A stretch of DNA of 64,000 nucleotides from Mesostigma viride (taxonomy: Eukaryota > Streptophyta > Mesostigmatophyceae > Mesostigmatales > Mesostigmataceae). Location of the stretch: contig RPFO01001075.1 in assembly GCA_009746045.1 (NCBI GenBank), positions 71,001 to 135,000 of the forward strand, read 5' to 3'. Position numbers and translations under genes: made by a program. Shown in pieces: positions 55,984-64,000 of this stretch. A model generated the notes under the pieces. The model was not told the DNA's origin and ran no database searches. It was given only the letters and a program-made list of their open reading frames with translations. Every line of letters starts with the position of its first letter. Position 1 is the first letter of the stretch.

Positions 55984-57455
55984 CGTTGCTCCTGCGCATG
56001 ACGTGGGCGTTGCTCCTGCGCATGACGTGGGCGTTGCTCCTGCGCATGACGTGGGCGTTGCTCCTGCGCATGACGTGGGCGTTGCTCCTGCGCATGACGT
56101 GGGCGTTGCTCCTGCGCATGACGTGGGCGTTTCTCTTGCGCATGACGTGGGTGTTTGTCCTGCGCATGACGTGGGCGTTGCTCCTGCGCATGACGTGGGC
56201 GTTTCTCCTGCGCATGACGTGGGCGTTTCTCTTGCGCATGACGTGGGCGTTGCTCCTGCGCATGACGTGGGCGTTTGTCCTGCGCATGACGTGGGCGTTG
56301 CTCCTGCGCATGACGTGGGCGTTGCTCCTGCGCATGACGTGGGCGTTGCTCCTGCGCATGACGTGGGCGTTGCTCCTGCGCATGACGTGGGCGTTTCTCT
56401 TGCGCATGACGTGGGCGTTTCTCCTGCGCATGACGTGGGCGTTGCTCCTGCGCATGACGTGGGCGTTGCTCCTGCGCATGACGTGGGCGTTGCTCCTGCG
56501 CATGACGTGGGCGTTGCTCCTGCGCATGACGTGGGCGTTTCTCTTGCGCATGACGTGGGTGTTTGTCCTGCGCATGACGTGGGCGTTGCTCCTGCGCATG
56601 ACGTGGGCGTTTCTCTTGCGCATGACGTGGGCGTTGCTCCTGCGCATGACGTGGGCGTTGCTCCTGCGCATGACGTCGGCGTTTGTCCTGCGCATGACGT
56701 GGGCGTTGCTCCTGCGCATGACGTGGGCGTTGCTCCTGCGCATGACGTGGGCGTTTCTCTTGCGCATGACGTGGGCGTTGCTCCTGCGCATGACGTGGGC
56801 GTTGCTCCTGCGCATGACGTGGGCGTTGCTCCTGCGCATGACGTGGGCGTTTCTCCTGCGCATGACGTGGGCGTTGCTCCTGCGCATGACGTGGGCGTTT
56901 CTCCTGCGCATGACGTGGGCGTTTCTCCTGCGCATGACGTGGGCGTTTCTCCTGCGCATGACGTGGGCGTTGCTCCTGCGCATGACGTCGGCGTTTGTCC
57001 TGCGCATGACGTGGGCGTTGCTCCTGCGCATGACGTCGGCGTTTGTCCTGCGCATGACGTGGGCGTTTCACCTGCGCATGACGTGGGCGTTTCTCTTGCG
57101 CATGACGTGGGCGTTTCTCCTGCGCATGACGTCGGCGTTTGTCCTGCGCATGACGTGGGCGTTTGTCCTGCGCATGACGTGGGCGTTGCTCCTGCGCATG
57201 ACGCGGGCGTTTCTCCTGCGCATGACGTGGGCGTTGCTCCTGCGCATGACGTGGGCGTTTCTCCTGCGCATGACGTGGGCGTTTCTCCTGCGCATGACGT
57301 GGGCGTTGCTCCTGCGCATGACGTGGGCGTTTCTCTTGCGCATGACGTGGGCGTTGCTCCTGCGCATGACGTGGGCGTTGCTCCTGCGCATGACGTGGGC
57401 GTTGCTCCTGCGCATGACGTGGGCGTTGCTCCTGCGCATGACGTGGCCGTTTGTC
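55984..57455 (+). repeat. 24-bp minisatellite, about 61 copies
   Basis: Unit GTTGCTCCTGCGCATGACGT + GGGC. Variants occur mainly at GTTGCTCCT / GTTTCTCTT / GTTTCTCCT / GTTTGTCCT. Since 24 is a multiple of three it leaves long open frames on both strands (VAPAHDVG and similar 8-residue repeats). Each unit carries a TGACGT core. It sits just upstream of the first recognised exon of the nucleotidyltransferase gene, probably in an intron. Confidence 0.97.
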
Positions 57456-57595
57456 TACGCGGCTATCACACAGCTGTGCTTGCTCGTGCAGATGTTGTGT
57501 GATCTTCGTGTTTGACCTGCCTCCTTGACCTTGCTCGCTGCTGGGGTGTGTCATGTTTTGTTCCACGTCGTCGCGTGCCGCCACATGTCGCGCAG

Positions 57596-57680
57596 GAGCC
57601 GGAGCAGTACGTGTCTGCCACCACTGCGCGAGAGATGGCCGCGGCTGCCTACCGCAGGGCGGTGCGGCTGTCCACCAGCG
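57596..57680 (+). CDS. CinA-like/nucleotidyltransferase protein, exon a
   Basis: Exon between GTCGCGCAG and GTAAGG, starting in phase 0 and ending in phase 1. It encodes EPEQYVSATTAREMAAAAYRRAVRLSTSG. The pattern (PEQY.s..tA..mA..AY.rAl.Ls..G) is that of the CinA-like N-terminal part of plant and algal proteins that carry a C-terminal nucleotidyltransferase domain. Exon b continues with the correct phase. Upstream exon(s) not found. Confidence 0.75.
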
Positions 57681-58033
57681 GTAAGGCAAACGCCTGTGTT
57701 TTGCGGCAGTGCTCGTTGTTGATGTGGCTTGAGCGGTGAGGCAAACTGTTCTTGGGGTCTTATGGGTGTGCTCCTGGTGCGTTCTTGGACTGCTTGTTCA
57801 TGCGTATGTTCGCCACGCGTGGCTTACATGCCCTGCCCACATCGCGCGGTCTCTCAGAATCACTCGGCTGCGCGCAGGACCAGCGACCCCATGCGCTGGG
57901 GGCTGTGCTCATCCCAGTTTTGATCCGCATTCATCAAATTTCGTCCCTGATGTTTCATCTAGGTGTCCTCTGTTTGGGGCCACGGCTGACATAGCGACCT
58001 TGACGCTGTTGGCTGCGGATGGCCCATGCGCAG

Positions 58034-58103
58034 GCACTCCCTTGGCTGGTGTTGCCTGCACTTGTGCGCTGACGTCGGTCGTGCCTAAGAAGGGCGCCCA
58101 TCG
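58034..58103 (+). CDS. CinA-like/nucleotidyltransferase protein, exon b
   Basis: The acceptor GCGCAG precedes GC ACT CCC, completing the Gly codon of exon a. Encodes TPLAGVACTCALTSVVPKKGAH, matching the family's G.g.TasLat..PKrGeHr. The family's usual CTAS reads CTCA here. The most likely donor is CG|GTGCGT at 58104, in phase 2; the frame stays open to 58162 if that donor is not used. The exon(s) between here and 61374 were not identified. Confidence 0.7.
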
Positions 58104-59328
58104 GTGCGTGCACGCGCGCTCGTCCTGCGTTGCTACTCTGCGCCCTGCTTGTCACGGCAGATAGCCACCACGTTGTTGTGAAGGCAGTATCGTGTGTCAG
58201 GTCAGCGTGGTTCATGGCCCGCCCACATGCCTCGGCAAGGGGACTTGCCTTTGGAACGGCATGTCAGCAGCACTTTGGGACCCCCTCCTCCCTCACCTCA
58301 GAAGCGGGGGGGAGCCAGTAACTTCACGTGCGTGCCTTTGACTGCGTTGGGCAGTGTTGCCGCAACCAGCATTCACCCCACCACTGCCTTGGTGGCCCCA
58401 TAGATAGAATTGCTTCTTCTTGCCGCGCATCTGCACCAGTGGCTTGCCCGCCCATGCCATCACCATCATGCGCGCGGCATGTGACGCTGTTTCACCCCCT
58501 CTTTTTTTGGAAGCGCGGGGCCACCCCTTATCCGCTCCTTAGTGATTGCGCCATGTTGCGGCGTGCCCAGACTCCAAGTGGCCACCACTGCTTAGCCACT
58601 GCTGAGTGTTGATTCACACCCCCCTAGCCGGCCATCATGACACGGGACACCGTGCTAACGAATGTGCCGCTGGATGTCACATGGTTGGCACCAGTTCCGC
58701 CGTCAGCAACAATGTCTGCATTTCTCATCCACAGCTGTCATGGGTGGCTATGCACAAAAACACCCAGAGGAAGGGTTGCTGCTGCTCAGTTTTCCTACAT
58801 TTGGCAGTTGGGTGGTCGCAAATGAAGAAGGTTCATAGGATTTGAATGTCTACCCACTATTTCCATTCGATTACCCAAATGCTGCCTGGATCGTTGTAAC
58901 CTCATTGCAAACCTCCACAAATTGCTTCCCCATGGCATATCGCGTACAGACCTCCCCCCCCCACGGTGGATCCGGTACTGACCTCCCCCCTCGTCGTGTA
59001 CAGACCTCCCCACCTCGAGGTGTACAGACCTCGTGGCGTCTCCCTTCACGTGTCGTGTCGTGAGGGTGCTGCGCCATGGACACACGCTTTGTGTCTGCTC
59101 ATGCGGGTACACATGTGCATGCGCTGCGGGTGTGGGACCTTTGTGATGATACGCGAGCGGCCCACATGTGTAATGAAAACATTATTTCTCACACGATGGA
59201 TGCAAGGGCGCAGTCCGATGGCAGCCCACTGTGGCTAGACAGGGCACGCGAGCAACCGTTCTGACTGCCACCGCTCGCAAATGCGTGCGCTGCGGTGTAC
59301 CGAGACACACTTTGCCCACTCTCTTGGC

Positions 59329-59510
59329 CTGCCTGGCCATGATGGATGATGGAAGGTTGTCCGCGTGCTCCCGCATGCCTGGCCATGATGGATGATGGAA
59401 GGTTGTCCGCGTGCTCCCGCATGCCTGGCCATGATGGATTATGGAAGGTTGTCCGCGTGCTCCCGCATGCCTGGCCATGATGGATGATGGAAGGTTGTCC
59501 GCGTGCTCCC
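59329..59510 (+). repeat. 46-bp tandem repeat, four copies
   Basis: Unit includes GCCTGGCCATGATGGATGAT and GGAAGGTTGTCCGCGTGCTC. Lies in an intron of the nucleotidyltransferase gene. Confidence 0.93.
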
Positions 59511-59705
59511 GTGGTTGTGGTCGTGCTGCTTCGACTGCGTGCTCCCGTGGTTGTGGTCGTGCTGCTTCGACTGCGTGCTCCCGTGGTTGCGGTCGTGCTG
59601 CTTCGACCGCGTGCTCCCGTGGTTGCGGTCGTGCTGCTTCGACCGCGTGCTCCCGTGGTTGCGGTCGTGCTGCTTCGACCGCGTGCTCCCGTGTTTCCTG
59701 TCGTG
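59505..59705 (+). repeat. 36-bp tandem repeat, about 5.5 copies
   Basis: Unit CGTGCTCCCGTGGTTGTGGT + CGTGCTGCTTCGACTG, directly abutting the 46-bp array. The two arrays share CGTGCTCCCG, so one may have arisen from the edge of the other. Confidence 0.93.
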
Positions 59706-60280
59706 CTGCTTTGACTGGGGGGATACCTGCTCTTGTCGGCCTTTTTTGGATGCTTCTGGCAGATGCATGGTCGCGGCGCACACGCACAAGGGCCTGTTTG
59801 AGTACGGGATATCCCTTGAAAAGGTGAGCGAGCGCACACGCACCTAAACCTTAAGCGCATGAGAAGGTGAGCTAGCGAGCGACCCGTCGTGCGGGTCCAT
59901 GTGGCAACTCAAAAGGGGGCTTGCCCAAGTCCCCGCTTGACAGTGTGTGTATGATGATGGACATCGAGCGTTCCCGCAGGACGCTCCGGTGCGCATCGTC
60001 ATCAGCCTCCCTTGGCGCACCCTGCCAGGTGTCGTGGTGTGCATTTGTGCTCTTTCCCCTCGGGGTCAACCTGGCATTAGCTGGGGTTGGCCGCGTGCAG
60101 TGGCACCGAGTGCCTGAGGCCACTTGCATTGACTTGTACTGCTGACATTTGTTACTTACACTCGGTCACTTGTTGTTTTGTTGGAACGATGAGATAAAGC
60201 GTTAGTTCACGTTGCGACACGTGCGTGCTGTGGATGGCTTGTAGCTCACACGAAACTCCTAGATTCACGCACGCACACAC

Positions 60281-61086
<806 letters not shown>

Positions 61087-61373
61087 TATCCACCCCTCCA
61101 AATCAACCCAACGTTGAGCAATTTCTTTCAAGGAAGTGATGGAATCGATTTCTCTCATCGTTGGCAGTGACTTGTGCTGCCCGTCCCTTCCCCTATGCGC
61201 GCGGTGCCCATCCCTTCCCCAACCCGTGCGCTGCCCACCCCTTCCCCTACCCCCCTTGCCCATCCCTTCCCCAACCCGTGCGCTTCCCTTTTACGGGACT
61301 GTGCCTCCAATCATGCGCGTCGCTTTGCTCTGGCGCCGCCCCCACATCACTGTTCCCCCCTTCCACCCTGCAG

Positions 61374-61427
61374 GGCCGCCGCAGCCGCTTTGAGGAGGAT
61401 GGCATGGCCAGCCGTCTGGTGCTCAAG
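61374..61427 (+). CDS. CinA-like/nucleotidyltransferase protein, exon c
   Basis: 54-nt exon, phase 0 at both ends, between CACCCTGCAG and GTGGGT. Encodes GRRSRFEEDGMASRLVLK, matching the family's kG.RsR.EED..sS.LlLKA helix. Exon d begins ALADAC, continuing this helix directly. Confidence 0.78.
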
Positions 61428-61654
61428 GTGGGTGTTGGAGTGTGTGGTATGGGTGGGCGGTGGTGGCTGGCAGCTTTCACACGCCACCACATCCACACGC
61501 CTGAGATCATGATCCTGCGCAGTGGCGGGGCGTGCGGTGGGGCAAGGTGCTCTCACCGATACGTGCCGATGGAGGCCTGATCATGAAGTACCTCTGGTCA
61601 ACTCTATGGACTTGCCTCCACTAGCGCTGTCGCGGTGCCAGGAAAACGGTGGTC

Positions 61655-61880
61655 ACTGTGGAGAAGACGTGTGTCGGTTGGTCACCGTGGAGAAGGCGTG
61701 TGTCGGTTGGTCACCGTGGAGAAGACGTGTGTCGGTTGGTCACCGTGGAGAAGACGTGTGTCGGTTGGTCACCGTGGAGAAGACGTGTGTCGGTTGGTCA
61801 CCGTGGAGAAGACTTGTGTCGGTGGGTCACCGTGGAGAAGACGTGTGTCGGTTGGTCACCGTGGAGAAGACGTGGGCCTG
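61655..61880 (+). repeat. 29-bp tandem repeat, about eight copies
   Basis: Unit GTCACCGTGGAGAAGACGTG + TGTCGGTTG. It lies between exon c and exon d. Confidence 0.95.
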
Positions 61881-62153
61881 TGGGATGCTTAGAGGGAGGA
61901 CATGGGGGAAGGCATCAGCATCCGCGTGGCCTGCGTTGGTGGAACGAGAGTGACATCCACTAGCACGCGTCTGCCAGGTGGCAGGAGTACAGCTATTGGA
62001 CCGTAAGAGGGTTGATAGGTTCGTGCCTCATGGGCTGGGGGTCGGACGGTGAAGTGGGTGGGAGGGGTGGCTGGCGCAGGTGCTCCACCTTGGGCTGCCA
62101 GAACTAGCTAACGCACAAGCGCATAACGCGCGCGTTGTGGCATTCCTTACCAG

Positions 62154-62298
62154 GCGCTGGCGGACGCGTGCGCGGTCACCGTGCCCGTCGACCTTATGCT
62201 GGAGCACCCGGGGGATGTGCTCACCCAGAGCCGTCATGACCACATGGACGCGGTGGAGGGGCTACTGCAGGGGACGTATTCCACCGTGCAGTTTGATG
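62154..62298 (+). CDS. CinA-like/nucleotidyltransferase protein, exon d
   Basis: Acceptor TTACCAG, phase 0 start; donor G|GTGGGC, phase 1 end. Encodes ALADACAVTVPVDLMLEHPG followed by DVLTQSRHDHMDAVEGLL and a short acidic linker to FDG. This is the linker region between the CinA-like and the nucleotidyltransferase parts. Phase matches exon e. Confidence 0.72.
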
Positions 62299-63118
62299 GT
62301 GGGCAAGAGCATTCCTGGTTGTCATCTCTGGCAGTGTCACTGCTGCTATTCGTATTGCAGCAGCGGGTGGCTGTAGTATTGTTGCTGTTGAATATAGCTG
62401 TTTTTCTGTGGCCATCTTGACTGTGCAGCATCGCCGGCATCTAAGCATTTCAACATCTTGTTACGGACGTGCAAGTGGCAGCACACATGTACGGAGTCTG
62501 TAATGTCGCCCACCTCCAACACTGCTGCCCAAGCGCTGACCAACGGCAAGCCGCACTTGGTTGCTTCCTGCTGGCACCCGCTACGTACCCGCTACGTACC
62601 TGTGGCCACCCGGGCTGCATGAGGGGCATAGGACTTGGAGGCTGGGCATGAGGCACATTGTTGTGCAGCTTCCTCATGGCTTGAGCCCTGTCAAGTTTTA
62701 TCCGAGCACTTTTGTATTGTTTTACCAATGGTGTCATTGTGATTGCATGGACGATCAAGGGCAAGGGCAGGGGAAGTGTGTGCTGACGATCAAGGGCAGA
62801 GGGGGTGCATGCTCAGGAGATGAAGGTTGGATGAGGAGTGTGGGGCAGAGGGAACGGAAAGCACGACCTGCAAGAGGGAGGCAAGGGGAGGGAGAAATGG
62901 GGACAGGGAGGCCAGAGGGAACGGGTAGCCGCACCCGGCAAGAAAGTCTTGAGTTGTCGGCAATGTGGGATCGCCTCATATCGTCTCTTCGTCGAGGGGT
63001 GGTGGCTTAGTGTCACGCAAGACCGTGAAGAGGTGGTGTCCCCCTTTGTCTCCCCCCGGGCATGTCCCATGTCCTTGCCCCCCACTGGGCGTGCCATGTC
63101 CCTTTCACCCCCTGGCAG

Positions 63119-63221
63119 GTCCTGACGTTCTCCTGGACGCGGTGCGCGGCCACTGCTTCCTCCCAGGTTCCTTCAACCCGGTGCACAGGGGCCACCTGCG
63201 CCTGCTGGAGATCGCGGCACG
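63119..63221 (+). CDS. CinA-like/nucleotidyltransferase protein, exon e with HxGH site
   Basis: Acceptor CCCTGGCAG; the first two bases complete the Gly codon of exon d. Encodes PDVLLDAVRGHCFLPGSF, then NPVHRGHLRLLEIAAR. LPGSFNPVHRGH is the nucleotide-binding loop and HxGH motif of the cytidylyl/nicotinamide-nucleotide adenylyltransferase fold. The donor GTAATG follows in phase 2. Later exons (ISSTxxR motif) are not visible before 64000, so the gene probably runs past the window. Substrate unknown. Confidence 0.85.
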
Positions 63222-63265
63222 GTAATGCCTGGGGGATGCGTGGTAGTGTTAGCCCTGCATGCAGC

Positions 63266-63352
63266 CTACTGCCACCGCAGCACATCACCCCACGTGGCCG
63301 TATGCCCTTAGGGCATACGGCCGCGTGGGGTGATGTGCTGCGGTGGCAGTAG
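63266..63352. repeat. 42-bp inverted repeat with 3-base loop
   Basis: Arms 63266-63307 and 63311-63352 pair at 41 of 42 positions around TTA. It lies 44 bases after the exon e donor, inside the intron. Confidence 0.93.
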
Positions 63353-63481
63353 GTTGCCCTTTGGCTCCCAAGGTATCGAGGTCCGTAGCCTATCGACGTA
63401 TCAGTAGCGGTTATTCTTACATTAGCAGTAGCGGTTATTCTCACAATAGCAAGTGTTACCTAAACGTTCTTATAGTTTCGT

Positions 63482-63690
63482 CATAGCGTTGTTATCATAC
63501 CAGCACTAGCCTTGTCGTGTTGTCACCAAACTTTTTGAGCAGCGTCGTTATCATACTAGCACTAGCCTTGTCGTGTTGTCACCAAACTACTCGAGCAGCG
63601 TTGTTATCATGCCAGCACTAGCCTAGTCGTGTCGTCACCAAACTACTCGAGCAGCGTTGTTATCATACTACTATCAGGATACTCTTGTCG
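63482..63690 (+). repeat. 56-bp tandem repeat, about 3.7 copies
   Basis: Unit CAGCGTTGTTATCATGCCAG + CACTAGCCTAGTCGTGTCGT + CACCAAACTACTCGAG, with a few substitutions between copies. No gene was recognised between here and the window end; the ORF at 63629-63994 partly overlaps the array. Confidence 0.9.
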
Positions 63691-64000
63691 TGTCGTTATC
63701 TACCCGAACGGTCATCTTATCGAGGGTGGCCTGATCAATTCTGGTCAAGCGGTGGCTAGTGTGGGCATCGGCACGGCACAAGCTGGAACTCATGGCATCT
63801 TTTCCTTGGCTGTGAGTATTTCTGCCACACGTCAGTGTTTCTTGTCATCTGCACTGTTGCAGGTATCCAGCGGTGGCCGCCGTGTTCAGGCAACTGTCGT
63901 TGTGCATAGAAGCCATCATCATGGCTATGCCGCCGTATTCTCTTTATTGTGTCTTCTGAGCAAGCTCTCTCTCCCTCTGAGCAAGCATGGGTGACGGGCG

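Noticed and set aside
55984-57455. CRISPR-like array or a 560-residue repeat protein
   Set aside because: Units are contiguous without unique spacers. Frames are open on both strands only because the period is 24 and no stop falls in the unit.
59076-59264. Missing exon of the nucleotidyltransferase gene (HVHALRVWDL)
   Set aside because: Loose resemblance only and no splice phase that fits exons b and c.
63629-63994. ORF with GGLINSGQAVASVGIGTAQAG near the window end
   Set aside because: No start or stop support, partly built on the 56-bp tandem repeat, no recognised family, and not in phase with exon e.

Overview
This is a repeat-dominated eukaryotic nuclear window. Host genes carry GT-AG introns, one of them swollen by a transposon to about 9.5 kb, and most of the sequence is mobile DNA. 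The recognisable host genes are an alpha-type carbonic anhydrase, an AMMECR1-domain protein and a plant/alga-type CinA-like nucleotidyltransferase-fold protein. Together with GTGAGT/GTGCGT donors and many intronic minisatellites they suggest a photosynthetic protist, most likely a green alga. That placement is inference; no ribosomal or organellar marker is present.

Layout. 1-10485: two exons of an alpha-carbonic anhydrase on the + strand. Intron 1 carries a complete Ty1/copia-like element, Copia-A (1883-9496, 5-bp duplication TTAGC). The second exon ends abruptly against a minus-strand LINE fragment, so the gene is broken. 10490-13012: LINE pieces in both orientations. 13013-46524: one Ty3/gypsy chromovirus-like element with 552/563-bp LTRs and duplication TGAGC, inserted at the start codon of a LINE ORF1. 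It has been stuffed with later insertions: a hAT element in its 5' LTR, a minus-strand Copia-B in gag (itself holding a 5-kb CACTA-ended long-TIR element), a 5'-truncated LINE in the RT domain, a plus-strand intact Copia-B in the RT/RNase H junction, a 286-bp foldback palindrome over the pol stop codon, and a MITE in the 3' accessory gene. 46524-51000: LINE ORF1 and 3'-UTR debris. 51667-52311: intact AMMECR1 gene on the minus strand. 53168-54311: a TIR element hosting a 661-bp hAT MITE. 55984-63221: exons of the nucleotidyltransferase gene on the + strand, with introns filled by tandem repeats (24-, 46-, 36-, 29-bp minisatellites and about 200 copies of a CAGG tetranucleotide).

How the parts work together. 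The centre is a datable pile of insertions: almost every boundary can be read from target-site duplications, from reading frames that rejoin across the insertion, or from an empty second copy in the same window. The most novel biology is in the retroelements. Both copia-like families place the aspartic-protease-like domain after integrase instead of before it and carry HGDD instead of YxDD in the reverse transcriptase active site. Copia-B separates gag from pol by an in-frame UGA in the leaky context UGA CUAG. The gypsy element carries a small viroplasmin/RNase H hybrid-binding-like ORF in its leader and a large unrecognised gene with its own TATA box between the chromodomain and the 3' LTR.
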